Below are positions 1-14,649 of a stretch of DNA of 64,000 nucleotides, one piece after another (the stretch's first letter is position 1; every line of letters begins with the position of its first letter). The stretch lies in contig CM057227.1 in assembly GCA_029891385.1 (NCBI GenBank), forward strand, positions 56,669,567-56,733,566, read 5' to 3'. A program made the position numbers and the translations under genes. The notes under the pieces were generated by a model, which was given only the letters and a program-made list of their open reading frames with translations, ran no database searches and had not been told where the DNA came from. This DNA comes from Erythroxylum novogranatense (lineage: Eukaryota; Streptophyta; Magnoliopsida; Malpighiales; Erythroxylaceae).

Positions 1-1780
1 AGGAGAAGAAATATTTGGAGGAGATTTTCTTAGAAGAAGAAGAACCAAAATTGAAACTCTTTCAATTATTTCACTTAGGAATTTCGGTTCTACCTTGCAT
101 GAAAAGAGAGAATGTCTAAAAACCATGCAAAAAGCCTTTCTTACATCTCAATTTCGAAATATGCATGAATGGAAAAGAGTGAGTGGCATCCAATGCATCA
201 CTTCTTACATTAATCACTCATCAAATAGCCAATAAATGAGACTTACTTCATTTATCTTTAAAATGGCAATTTGAAAAGAACATAACCTATATTTGAATAC
301 CCATTTCGGTTTTGGCAAGAAGAAAGAAGGAAGATGGTCCATCTAATGCACATCTTTCATCTTTAATCTAATGAATGCAAATAGGTTACATGCCAACATT
401 AAAAGCCAATCATTAAACCATTTAATGGTAAGTTCATAACTCCATTTAATAATGATGAACCATAATAAAGACCATCTTTATTTAGTATTTTAATGTCAAA
501 TATGTGGTTACACATCTAACCTAACACAATTTCGAAATTGCTTCTTCTCCATTTTAAAAAAAATTGTTTTAATATAATTAATCTAATCAATTACATTAAA
601 CCAAAACAAGCCCATTTCTAAATGAACATATGGGCTTCCAATTAACCATTAATTAGTATAAGCCCATCATTCAATTATGGACTTCTAAAGCCTCCAAACT
701 ACTTCTTACTTAGCTTGATAACCTTCCTTAAAGCCAAGTGGGGAATCTTATTGGACTTTGATAATTCAAGCTCCAATAAGCCCAGAAATAATTCAATCTC
801 ATTGGAATTAATTCTAGCTTATTAACTAAATGTCATTCCACTAAAGACAATTAGTTGAACTCTTGAATTATTAAATATTATGAGAATATGTCCAATTGCA
901 AACCCTATTTAGAACCTTATTATAGCCATCCGCACAACAAAGGGTAAAATTACCGTTTTGCCCTTATGTTGGTTTTTCCTTCTAGATCTCTCATTTTACT
1001 TTATATGGTGATTAACACATAAGATCTCATCTTAGTGTTAAAACTTGATGGGTAGCTAGTCCATCAAACTATGGCGCCAGATTTAATCACCAAATCTCCT
1101 TAAAACATCTGAAGAGATGATAACACTATAAACTCTTTATTTGAGTGAATGTTCCACGATACATGTTTCAATTAATAATTCCAACATGCGACACTTGGAT
1201 TAATACCTGTAAAAATCCATTCCTATCATATCAAGAATTATAATGAAACACATATGAGTTCACCACTCATCAAGATTGTGGTTCATAATAGCGAATGCTT
1301 AAGTTGTATGTTTTAAGATTAAAATAACTACCACTTTATTCTTGAAAACATACTTGATTCTAGATTCATTTAATAGTGCCATTATCAATAGTCTACTACT
1401 ATCATGATATGAAACTCATCATTCCTTTAAGTAAACTCCTTTACTTATATGGAGATAAATCGCAACACTACTGATCTAAACCATAATCAAACGACCAACT
1501 TGATTATTCAACTGTGAATCAATTAATTGATTCTAATAATATACATGTTTCCCATACATCTCTATGTATATGTATATTACTTACAAATGAATCTTGGTAC
1601 CTTATGACCATATATATAATGCTCATACAGATAAAACCAAACTCTTTTGTTTTATTAATAATAAATATTTTCATTACAAAGCAGAATCAAGAAGATAAAG
1701 TTACATGTAAATACACTTGCTTTCCAGGGCACTATATGTACATAACTCCAACAGTTATGAAGTTGAAAAATTAGCAGAAA
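1..1780. other. AT-rich repeat-like DNA, no gene recognised
   Basis: I see no coding region here. The only reading frames are short and AT-rich with no recognisable motif. The texture (long AT-rich text, a GGCGCCA motif near 1,074, no exon-like segments) resembles an old LTR, but I found neither a partner copy in the window nor clear TG/CA ends, so the family stays open. Confidence 0.35.
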
Positions 1781-2280
1781 TCCATCTACGCGATCATAAA
1801 AAGCATTATGTGCAAATTAGCTGAGAGCTATTTTACTGTAACAAGTTTTTGAAACACTTTTCAGTGAGAAGGGGTACAGAAAGCCTGCAGAGGCTAATTG
1901 TGAAAGAATAATGATTGTAGAGATCTGGAGAGGCTCGCAAAGAATACTTGTAAAAGTTGAAGAGATAGTGAAATCTCATAAAGAACTCTGAGGACTGGAC
2001 GTAACCCACGGTTTCGGGTGAACCAGGATAAATCGTTGTGTTAACTACTCTTACTCTATCTCTTTTAGATTCAAGTTTTATCATTACTAAGTTCGAAACA
2101 AAGTTTCTTATTAAAGTTTGATTAATTAGAATCTATCGGAAGTTCTGTAAAAGAATTTTATTTCTAACAAACATTTTTTAAAGAAATCATCAAAAAAGGA
2201 AATACACAATTCAACCCCCCCTTCTCGTGCATTCTTATATCGTTTTCTAATTATTGTATTAACGTGTGATTCACTTCAAT
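1780..2280 (+). repeat. SIRE-type copia LTR relic (3' part)
   Basis: This stretch aligns by eye with the reverse complement of the LTRs at 47,797-48,833 and 56,351-57,395. Shared landmarks in the same order are GCAGAGGCTAA, GAAGAGATAGTGAAATCTC, CCCACGGTTT, GGTGAACCAGGATAAAT, CAATTCAACCCCCC followed by CTTCTCGTGCATTCT, and the terminal GTGTGATTCACTTCA ending at 2,280. It is in the opposite orientation to the complete element. No primer-binding site follows the end, so this is a truncated or solo LTR and not the start of an intact element. Similarity looks clearly lower than between the two LTRs of the complete copy, so it is probably an older insertion. Confidence 0.75.
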
Positions 2281-2287
2281 TTTTTCT

Positions 2288-2334
2288 AATAGGAATTTAC
2301 TGATATGCATATTGCTTGTCAGATGGAACTATTG
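2288..2334 (+). repeat. Extra partial copy of the foldback arm
   Basis: The segment from AATAGGAATTTACTGATATG to GATGGAACTATTG repeats, in the same orientation, the sequence at about 2,727-2,773 in the right arm of the adjacent foldback element. It is the reverse complement of about 2,415-2,461 in the left arm. It suggests a second truncated insertion or an aberrant duplication at the element's edge. Confidence 0.8.
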
Positions 2335-2848
2335 TAGGTGTTCGTCATATACTATAAAATGAAATGTTCTCCTTTGTTGCTTAATCACATCATGCTTAAA
2401 CAAGACTTGTCCAATAGTTCCATCTGACAAGAAATATGCATATCAGTAAATTCCTATTAGAAAAAATAACGATTTTAAATTCCATTGCCAACCTAGCACC
2501 AAAATTAACATTAGGTTATTATCTAAGTGAATCTAAGGGTAGTGATTTTAATAAGCTTGAATGAATTTATATGCATCATTTTTTGGCTTTTAATTATTCA
2601 AGAAGGAAGGCTACGACTTGTACTTGCATTAAAACTGAGTTTTTTTAAATTTGGTGTATGTAAAAAAATTACATGTTAATTTTGGTGCTTGGTTGGCAAT
2701 GCAATTTAAAATCGCTATTTTTTTAATAGGAATTTACTGATATGCATATTGCTTGTCAGATGGAACTATTGGACAAGTCTTGTTTAAGCATGATGCGATT
2801 AAGCAACAAAGGAGAACATTTTATTTTATAGCATATGACGAACACCTA
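2335..2848. mobile_element. Foldback element with 177-bp inverted arms
   Basis: Left arm 2,335-2,511 and right arm 2,673-2,848 are inverted copies of each other with few mismatches; a 161-bp spacer (2,512-2,672) separates them. The outer ends read TAGGTGTTCG and CGAACACCTA, the inner ends ACCAAAATTAACAT and ATGTTAATTTTGGT. No transposase fragment lies between the arms, so this is non-autonomous. The long arms suit a foldback or Mutator-like MITE. I could not find a clean target-site duplication, so the superfamily is undetermined. Transcription through it would give a long hairpin RNA. Confidence 0.8.
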
Positions 2849-3440
2849 ACTCCACCACCATGCCCCCCTTCCCCCCTCCCCCCAAAGAGGTCCATCATTA
2901 ATATAATAAGAGGATTGTGATGTTCCACCACTGATGTATATTCCAGCTCCACCAATTCGATATGAACATCACTTTTAGTTGGGGAGGTTGAAACATAAAA
3001 TTTCTAAAATGGAGAAGAATTTGGATGCTTTGCTCTAATTTATGGGGGTGATACCTACATTTCCACTAACACTATAGTGCATGTCATTTCAGATGCTCTC
3101 AACTTCAAGGAGTATTCTATCTATGCTTTATTTTTATTGATTATTTTTATGACATGTGAACAACTTGTGCATCCATTATGGACAATATATGATTTCGGTA
3201 TGAGGAAGCAAGAAAATATATATTATGATAAACTTTGTGATTTGTTCTTGAACTCATAAAGACTACAATTCATATATTGATTAATCCCCATGATGGCCTC
3301 ATAATTTTTTTGATTATTGTTTATAAATAATCCTTAAGTTAGGATACAATTTTGGTTAAGAAGTAATGCATAAAAGAGACAAACATGATTAGTTTTTTTC
3401 ACTAAATTAATTTAAGTATCTCATTGATTTTGTTGATTGA
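2849..3440. other. No gene seen; C-rich tract
   Basis: This is AT-rich sequence apart from a pyrimidine-rich tract at about 2,864-2,885 made of runs of five to six C. A 60-codon frame at 3,077-3,259 has no recognisable motif and I do not call it a gene. Confidence 0.4.
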
Positions 3441-4455
3441 AAGTGTGCAAGGATTAGTGCATTTTGACACCTATATGAGCTTTGAGCCTAAGAACATTCA
3501 TCACATTTCTATTCATAGACTTCGTTTTCTTGTCTATTGTCAAACTTAGCTTGTTTATGTTAAAACTTGCTTTTGAATACATATTAAGACTACATTTTTA
3601 ATGAATTTGCGCATAGAAATTAAAAGGGCATTTATGATACCTTTTTTGACCTAAACAAACCTATCTCACTTTTTATCCTTAAAAGAAAAACAATTTGAGC
3701 CTTAACCTTTATTTTCTTACATACTAACCTTATTACAAGCTAATTTACATTTCTTTTTGTTGATTTTCTCAATATTTTTGAACCGCTAAATTTAAGGAAT
3801 TATATCGAGCTTATTTGCATAAGATTTTAACTATTTTATGACTAGTAAATTAGTTTATTCAAGTTGCATATTTTTAATTTTGATTTTATATATATATATA
3901 AGAAGAAAACAAGAAACATCCTCTTTTATGTTCTTGTTAAAAAATCCTCTTTTGATTAATTTAAGTTTAAAATTGTGTGGATAAGTTTGTATAATTTCCA
4001 TCAATATATTTAACCTAAAAATTCTTTTTCATACCTTACCTAAGCTATATTACAACCTTTATCAAGTTTATTTGATATATGCATTAGGTTCATTTTATTT
4101 GTGGTCGAGATATGATTCATGAGCAAGCTTATAAAATAACTTACTATTCTTTAATTTGAGAGATTAATGAACACTAAACACTTTGATTTTATAGAGAGAA
4201 AATCTATAAGCGGGTGTCAAGTCATGTTTCATTTGATTTTGATGGAATTAATGAGATGCTATATTTTATTTCTAAAAATATGTCCTATGAGTGCTTGTTC
4301 TATCAATTGTTATTTTATCATAAACATTTATTGTGTATTAGCTTTTGGGATATTTCTTGATAACATGAAAGAAGATAAGCGGTGGTTATAAAGATGATTG
4401 ATTTATTAAATTGATGTATGCTTAAGAACAAGCATGAGTCCAATGTGGGAAAATT
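3440..4455 (+). mobile_element. 3' internal remnant of an Athila/Tat-like gypsy element
   Basis: No coding domain survives. The stretch ends at about 4,420-4,455 with an AACAAGCAT segment and then a run reading AATGTGGGAAAATT directly before TGATACG. Athila/Tat elements typically have an ACAAGCA motif and a GTGTGGGGG-like polypurine tract just before the 3' LTR, so this looks like a decayed version of that junction. The assignment rests on this signature and on the LTR that follows. Confidence 0.5.
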
Positions 4456-7153
4456 TGATACGATGTTATTTGATTATGTTAATTGCAATTATCACTTTTT
4501 TTGGCTATATTTTGGTGCTTAAATAAGAAAATTAATATTTGTTTTTACCTTAGGAGGTAATAAGTAAAGATTGCATCAAATTGTAGCATTATTAGTCAAA
4601 AATCACAAATTTTGAAAAATGAGATAGGTTACTGCAGTAGGTAAGGCAAAATCACAATTAATTCCAGATTCAATCCAAAAGTTTGAATTGAATAAAGAAA
4701 CTTATTTCCATCCCCATTATTTAGGAATTTAGATTTGTTTTAGATAGGAATCTTTGCAACATAGGAGGAGACTAGGTTTTGAGTATAAAAAGAAGACAAA
4801 AACACATCTAACACTTCTCTATATCATTCTATTTTTATTTCTTAATATTTTTCTCTCAATCTTTTTTCTTTTCTTCTATTTTTGGTGTTGGAACTAAAGC
4901 CATATGTGCTAAATCCAAATATTATGATTCAAAAGGACTCAAAACACTAGTTATAACCTTGTGAGGTTTTGTTCTACATATAGATTCATGTTTTAATTCA
5001 AGTATTTCTTATTTTATGTTCTTATATTTCTTGAATAATTGATATTGATTAATTTGACAAATTAATTTGATGTTGATTATTCTATACCTTTCCATGAATT
5101 CATGATTGTTATTGACATAAAGGATTGGTGTAAGTAGCAAATAGGTTATTTATGAAGTTATATATTTAACTTATAAGAAATAAGAAACTAAATTGAATAG
5201 TTTTAGCTAACTTAATTATTTAATTTTAGGTCTAAAATTTTTTGGTGGTAAATTACAAGATAGCATTTTTCACTTAAGCATTTTGCTATCATTTTATTGG
5301 TATGGAATGCTATCAAACCTAATTAATTGATAGTAATCTTTGGTTTGAATACTGGGTTTGATCCAATTAATTTAGAAAATTTTGAGACTTATTATGGCTA
5401 TCCTAATATGTTTGAGACTAATTGCTTGAATTGTGAAATTATTCTTTTTAAACCAATTATCAATGCTAAAATTAGATGAAATCTTTCCTTTAAATCAAAG
5501 TTAAGTACAATTAAATTTCTCACTTTTATATTCAATTAATTTATTTTGATTCCTTGATAATTTTAGATAATTAGTTGATTAACTATAAACCCCACTTATG
5601 TTGTTTATGTTAGTAGTGTGCCCTAGGCCAATGGATAGTTGTGATTCATGTATTAACATTATGACTTGTTAATAATATATTATGAGGTATTCCTTTCATA
5701 TATGCATGTATTTCGTTTATGTAATATGATTTACATTCCATGAATGGTTTTAGACTTATGTCATCAAGTATGTGGCTTGATAGTAAAACCATAAGCGTTA
5801 TAAGACTATTCTAGACTGTCCCTGGTCGATCTTTATTGGTGGAACAATAATGAATTAAGGCTAGTATGTGTTCTTGTTGATGATCACGTTTTACTGATCA
5901 TGGATATGAGATATGAAATCAGAAACATAGATATATGTTAGAGAACATATATTGGACCGACCCAAATAAAGAATACTACATGGTTTCATGTCATTAGTGA
6001 TTCTTAATATGGTTTGATTTTAGTCCTTTGACCTGAAGTCATCATGGTTCCCTATATGAGGAATTCGGTGTTTTGATATTAGACTAAGTTATTTTTAACC
6101 GAGTAACAAGTAGTCTTATGTTGGACATCAAATGAATCATGCGGAGGGATGTGAATGACATAGATGGGATTTGTGCCTCTCTTAAATGAGAGAGATATCA
6201 TTTGGGCCTCTTGACAAGTGTGACTGAAGAAATACATGGCCGTGCTCAAATGAATTGTTGAAGAGTCATCAATGTCATTTGTTATAATCAGTCAACTTGG
6301 GGATCAAGAAACTATGATTAATCAAAGATTGACATGTACCATACCTTGTGATTAATCTTAATATCGTGTTACAAAAGGATTGAACTTATAACCATGGTTA
6401 CAGGTTAAATAGGATTATCGATCCTCATTTAATTTAGGTAGTCATAATGTCTTGCTAGAGGCCGCTTATGACTTATGGGCCTTAAAGTGTGATCAAGCCC
6501 ATTGCCAACATCAAATGAGCCTACAGGGTCGCACACAAAGAGTTATGTGATTTGGGCTTATTCTCTTGGGCCTAATTTATTAGGTATTGAATAAATATAT
6601 TTAGATATATTTATTGGGCTAGATTGAATTGAGTTGTCGGGCTTTTATTATATAAGATATAATGGGCCGAAACTTATTGGGGCCTCAATGGGATTAGGGT
6701 TTCTCTATAAATAGAGAAGCTTAGGTCTCATTAGAGGTTAGACACAATTGTCACGAAACCCTAGCAACCATCTGAGAGGAAAATCGTGCGGCGTTCGGAA
6801 AGAGTTTTAGGACGTGCTAGCACACCACAGCCGCAACCCAGATCGTGCATACTCGTGTGGATACCGGTAGAGGGCATTCACGTTTGCAGTGTCTTGGAAT
6901 CTGAAAAAGAAGCAACCTATCTACGGAAATAAGGTATTTTTCGTACATCCTTGGTATTTTCGATTATACTTCATGTTGTTGTATGGTCTTTTTTCGCAGT
7001 GTATTGTGAATACTCGGACCGTACGCGATCCAACAGTTTATTCAAAATAAGAAACTAATTTTTAATTCTCTTGGGATTCGACCTAATTTCATGACAACTT
7101 TAAGAAGTTAGTAAATGGAAATTAATTTTGAGGGCTTCAGCAGCCCTATCACA
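4456..7153 (+). repeat. Athila/Tat-like 3' LTR, split by a solo LTR
   Basis: The LTR starts at TGATACG (4,456) after a degenerate polypurine tract and ends at GCCCTATCACA (7,153). Its own length is about 1,265 bp once the insertion at 5,608-7,040 is removed. A promoter-like GAGTATAAAAAG lies near 4,780. The closing part has GGGATTCGACC, a phrase common near the ends of this type of LTR. No 5' LTR partner is visible in the window. Confidence 0.55.
5608..7035 (+). mobile_element. Solo LTR, 1,428 bp, GTTTA target-site duplication
   Basis: It begins TGTTAGTAGTGTGCCC and ends GCGATCCAACA, so it has TG/CA ends. It is flanked by GTTTA at 5,603-5,607 and GTTTA at 7,036-7,040, a perfect 5-bp duplication. 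No primer-binding site or internal region is present, so this is what remains after recombination between the two LTRs of one element. A TATAAATAG box sits at 6,706-6,714. The family was not identified. Strand is set by the TG...CA reading with the TATA box and is an inference. Confidence 0.88.
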
Positions 7154-9948
7154 TGTCAGTAACTTATGTGGCATTTAACTAATGGGGAGTTAATCCTGTT
7201 AGATTTTCCATCCTTATGGTGTCATTTTTTGAATGTTTTTTAAATGTTAGGATTTGATTTGAATGTTTTAAAATGTTAACGTTTAATTTGTCAATTGAGA
7301 TAAATCTTAGGGTTAAGTTTGCCCTTTTTGATAGTTTCTTTTTAATCTTATTTTTTGTTACCACCATTTAAAAAAAAAGATAAAGGGGAGGGACTTGTAA
7401 AAAAAAAACTTCTGACTCTAATATCTTTAAGTTCGATAACTTTCATATTAGACCCATTTCATTAGAATCAACCCAATAAACTACATGGACCACTATATAT
7501 TATTTAAAATAATCTGACAATCTACCACTTGGCTCATATAATGAATGAGTGATCAGATTGCAGTAATTATAAGTCATTTAATGGCATGATTTCTTATGTA
7601 TATCACATAACCAACTTTACTAAAAAAAATAATAATTGAGGAATACTATAATCCTCAACTTTCTTTTCTTCGATGACATAACTTTCATCACACTAAAACA
7701 AAATATATACAAATAAACAAAATCATAACTTTAATTAAATTCACAAGTTTCATAATAATATGAGCAACTTAACTATATGTATATACACATATCACACTAT
7801 AAAGTTAACAAGAACTTATCCATAATTCCAATCTATTCACTATGATCAGAAAATATATTAGGCAAAAATCTTTAATTAATAGACCCACTATCATCAAGTC
7901 AATACCATTATGTTCAATCGATACTTTTATTTATTCACTCTTTTTTGACAGACAAGTACTTCAAATCTATGTATTTTGCAACTTTTAAGTACTTATCATT
8001 CTTAGAGAAGAAGATAGTTGTGGAATTATTGCGACAAAATTTTAACAACCTAGCTATACTTTCAATAATACCAAGCCCCAAGATAAAATTTTACAACAAC
8101 ATTGCATGGAAATAACCTCAAATTTAGCATTTACTATTTTATAGGATTGTTTTACTCTCTCCACCTATTAGGAGAAAGGATATCAAGGACTAAACTAGAT
8201 CAAATAAAGTTATTTAAACATTGTCGAGACATTCTAATCATAACATCAAAAAAATGATAAAATCAAACAATTGATAAACAAGCATACATTTAATCCTTAT
8301 TTAAGACTAATAACATGTCAGATATTACTTTTACATTCATAAAAATTATAACTATCATAAATATAAGATCAAATTATAAAAATTTCCTCTTTTGACAATT
8401 CTTTAAATGAAAAACATGGCCTTGCCATTTTTTCTAACAACAATTACAACAACCCAGTAGACATCTCACTGAGATGTGAAATTTTGGGAGGTCTAATAGT
8501 ATATAACGTTACCTTGTCAATTTTTCCAACTGTTAAATTTTATTTTATTTTTAATGTATCATTCCATAAAGGAGAACCTTTTACTATATCACAAGGGTAA
8601 GAGAGAATTTATTTTTAAAAAAATCACATGACTTGCTAGATTACTAATAAGACACAAGTTTAAGTTTAACTTCCTTACTTTTAACTACACTAGCAACAAC
8701 CATTTGGCCAAGTATTTTGAGCCCAATTTGCTAAGACAACTTTTTCCCTCATCCAATTTTCTCAATTCCTATTACAATTGTCACAAAATATTTTTTTACT
8801 AACCTTAATTCACATTCCTAAATACAAATCTACCTCTAAACTTTATATGAAAGTAAAGCGTTTAAGAATTAAAATCTTAGCAAAATCAAACTCTAAAAAA
8901 AATGGGACAAAGTCATTATCTAAAAACAAAACCAATCATAAACCTTTTACTCTAGACAACACATAAAGTTGAAGAATTTTATTTTCTAAGTCGAACTTAT
9001 AATATGAAAAATAGACAAAAGCAAATGAGAAAAAGGGAGAAGTGGCAACATAAAGAAAATGAAGGATTTTGTTTTCATATTAAATTGAAAACTTACTAAA
9101 AACAACATTCTTTACCTAATAAACTTAAAGATCAGCCACTAGATAATTTAGAATCAATTCAATTTTCAAAATCAATGAATCAACCCAAAAACTAAATCAA
9201 AAATTGATCCACATTTAAATAATCATAATTTTCATAAAAACCAATACTCAAATAAGCAAATCAACGAAGGATCATAAAATAATAACACATCATTAAGATC
9301 ATGACTAGATCACATCTTGGGGTCATTGGAGATGCTAAGTACAGACTTTCTAGTGGCCTAACCATATGCAAAGACACTCTTACACACCCCCTTTATGCTC
9401 CACCTGAATCTCCAATCTATTTATTAGGTCCCTTTATATTTTTCTCATCATATTTTCCCCTCTCTCTTACAATATTTAGAGTCATTATAGGTTCTAAAAA
9501 CTCAAGTTTTATTCTTTTTGTCTCTCTCCTCTAACTATAGACCACTCTTTTTATTTACTTACAGAAACATGAGAGAGTTACCCATGCCTGGCAAGATAAA
9601 AGATGGCCAACAATTGGTGAAGCAAAGGAGTTCGACGAGAGAGGGTTTTAGTTACAAAAAAGATGGAGAAGAGAGCGGGAACCAACAATTGGATGAAGGC
9701 AAAGGGAGAGAAATGAAGGAAGAAAAGTTGAGAAAATAATGCATTTTGTATTTTTTAAAATCAATGGCCATAATTCTTTGTGTTTTCACAAATTTACTGT
9801 GGCTTTTAACAATTAGAAACCACAACGTTCATAATTAAATATGTTTTAATAAGTTGTTTCTGTTTTTTAAAATAATAATAATAATAACACTACAATCACA
9901 ATAGAACCACATAGACCCTTAAAAGTATCTCTCGTATTGAAAATAGTC
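7154..9948. other. AT-rich intergenic DNA, no gene recognised
   Basis: No exon-like or transposon-coding segment was found on either strand. Short frames at 8,778-8,966, 9,301-9,534 and 9,518-9,739 are low-complexity or AT-driven. Text around 7,160-7,360, with repeated AAATGTTA words and a GTGGCAT, resembles text near 15,430-15,600 and 25,560-25,790. This may be one old dispersed repeat, but I could not set boundaries. Confidence 0.35.
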
Positions 9949-10095
9949 CAATGTTTTAAAAACCGGTTCGGACGGTCTGAACTGCTCATTGGTCCAGTTC
10001 GGTTTCACTTATTAACCTCTCTGTATAAAAACAGGCCGGTTTAACCTTTTTCGGTAGGACCGGACGGTCCGGTCCGGTCCGGTTTTAAATCCTTG
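9949..10095. mobile_element. hAT-like MITE or transposon end
   Basis: The left end reads CAATGTTTTAAAAACCGG. The right end is the inverted, slightly diverged CCGGTTTTAAATCCTTG at 10,095. Between them are GGTCC/GGACC-rich subterminal repeats (about 10,050-10,085). TIRs of the CA-TGTTTTAAAACCGG type occur in plant hAT MITEs. I see no clean 8-bp duplication. Alternatively this is only the left end of a larger element that ends at 11,174. Confidence 0.5.
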
Positions 10096-10349
10096 CCTCT
10101 GCTCTATGCTTCTCGGCACGAACCTGAACTTGGTCGTGGTATTTGAATCGCCGGTGAGCATCCTCATCATGTGTTCGCAGCGGTAAGGTCCATGAAACCA
10201 CCATTCAGGTCATCTGTCAATAGCTTGCCAATGGTGTTCCTGTCGCCTTCCGCCAATGCCTTGTATAACTCATCAACAATACTCTTGTTTCGCGTTTCTG
10301 CGTTCAGATCTGACATGGGTTTTGATGCAGTTTCTATGGCAAGCACCAT
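10095..10349 (-). pseudogene. WUN1/SAG20-like wound-induced protein, truncated and frameshifted
   Basis: The start ATG is at 10,349. The first 46 or so codons read like the N terminus of the wound-induced WUN1/SAG20 family (SnoaL/NTF2-like fold), with the phrases VDELYKALAEGD and IGKLLTDDL. A one-base loss near 10,203-10,208 then shifts the frame: the family's WWFHGP-type segment continues in the next frame as FHGPYRCEHMMRMLTGDSN and FRFVPRSI. Similarity ends at about 10,110, where hAT-like terminal sequence begins. Only about half of a WUN1-type protein is present, so it should not make a working protein. The upstream 250 bp may be its 5' UTR and promoter. Gene capture or a neighbouring gene destroyed by insertion are both possible. 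Confidence 0.75.
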
Positions 10350-10811
10350 TTTCTTGTTTCTGAAAAATCAGACTTTCGTGTTTGAAGATTTAATCCTGTT
10401 ATTCATCGGTTTCTTTCCTTCGGCTTTGTCATTGCTTTCCCAATAAGGAAAGATAAAGTGGGTTCTTGATGGACTAATCATTGATCTTGGAAATATATAG
10501 ATAAAGGAAGATGGAAGAAGTAAGAGATGGAGAGATGAGAAGAAACACGGCGTTATGGCGGTTTGGATAGAGAAGAACATCGATCGGTTTCGCTCTTTCG
10601 AAGAGAGAAAGCAGAGATTAATTATATTTTAAAAATATTTATTAATCGCAAAGTTTATTTAAAAATTTTGATAGGTAAATATTTAGAACTCTATTGATGG
10701 TCACTCATACCTTATTTTGATCATATTTAAGTTAAAATTATACTTTGTATTACAAGTTTACAATTGAGAATAATTTCATGCATTACTAATTTGTAATTTA
10801 TTTTAATGCAG

Positions 10812-10908
10812 TAGAAGAAGTTGATGTAAATACTTTAGATGAAAGCGTAATTTACAAATCTTTAAATAGCGTTGGAGAATCTGGAGCTTTTGACGATGAT
10901 GAGACATA
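10812..10908 (+). other. Short acidic frame, possibly a transposon 3' exon
   Basis: After an acceptor-like TTAATGCAG, a frame runs for about 32 codons and stops at TAA. It contains EEVDVNTL and ends GAFDDDET. The acidic tail looks coding-like and lies inside the candidate hAT-like element. I do not recognise it firmly. Confidence 0.2.
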
Positions 10909-11163
10909 ATCTTCTTCAGAAATATAATTTTAATTTTTATTGTTATTTTAATATTTATATTAGACTTATATTTATTTATTATTAATTCATTATATAATAA
11001 TAGGCATTGATGTATTTTTATTTCAATAATATATTTTATTTTTACTTATTCTTATAAGTTTTACTTCTTATTTATTATATACCGGTTTTATAGTGGTTCA
11101 TTACCGGTTGAACCTCTAAACTTTAAACATTTTCTTCGATCGATTTAATGTTCGGTTCGATTT

Positions 11164-11403
11164 TTAAAACATTGAAAAATACATAAAAGAGTATTGTGGG
11201 AGTTCAAACTCAAAGCCTCTAAAACATTTCCCCATAAACCGTTTTGGACCATTATCCGCTCTCTTCCGAATTTTGTCAATTTCTGACTCATTAGGCCATA
11301 TTATTCCATCTAAGCCACGTGGAGTGACTGAGTGTGGAGGATGTGCTTGTGGCATTAAATTTCCTGTTATCTGTATATGACCCAATTCACGTTTCGTATT
11401 CAT
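11164..11403 (-). CDS. Unrecognised 79-codon frame downstream of AGPase
   Basis: This frame starts 56 bp after the AGPase stop codon on the same strand and ends inside the hAT-like terminal repeat. Its composition is mixed and charged (PRGLDGIIWPNESEIDKIRK, KRFMGKCFRGFE) rather than AT-driven. That makes it more credible than other short frames here. I do not recognise the family. It may be the AGPase 3' UTR read in a chance open frame, or an exon of a host gene cut by the transposon. Confidence 0.25.
   Translation of the reverse strand: MNTKRELGHIQITGNLMPQAHPPHSVTPRGLDGIIWPNESEIDKIRKRADNGPKRFMGKCFRGFEFELPQYSFMYFSMF
11299..11304 (-). terminator. Possible AATAAT poly(A) signal of AGPase gene
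   Basis: On the minus strand an AATAAT occurs about 155 bp after the AGPase stop. I see no canonical AATAAA between the stop and the transposon end at 11,174. This is a weak, motif-only call. Confidence 0.25.
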
Positions 11404-11458
11404 TTTTTAATCTCCTTCCTGATCAACCAACAAAATAATGGAAAACCGAATTACTGTG

Positions 11459-14649
<3,191 letters not shown>

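Larger units (their letters stand above)
9949..11174. mobile_element. Candidate hAT-like element carrying a host gene fragment
   Basis: CAATGTTTTAAAAA at 9,949 is matched by its perfect inverse TTTTTAAAACATTG at 11,161-11,174, and both flanks continue into GGTTCGG/CCGAAC-type sequence. The 1,226-bp interval holds a WUN1-like fragment on the minus strand and a short acidic plus-strand frame near 10,812-10,908 ending in a stop. The flanking octamers (9,941-9,948 and 11,175-11,182) match only partly, so a single insertion is not proven; two separate MITEs on either side of the fragment would look similar. Confidence 0.4.

Noticed and set aside
9301..9739. Two plus-strand frames (77 and 73 codons) before the gene island
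   Set aside because: No domain, no splice context, low-complexity charged or hydrophobic composition.
10171..10446. Plus-strand 91-codon frame opposite the WUN1-like fragment
   Set aside because: Antisense shadow; the minus-strand frame shows WUN1 family phrases.
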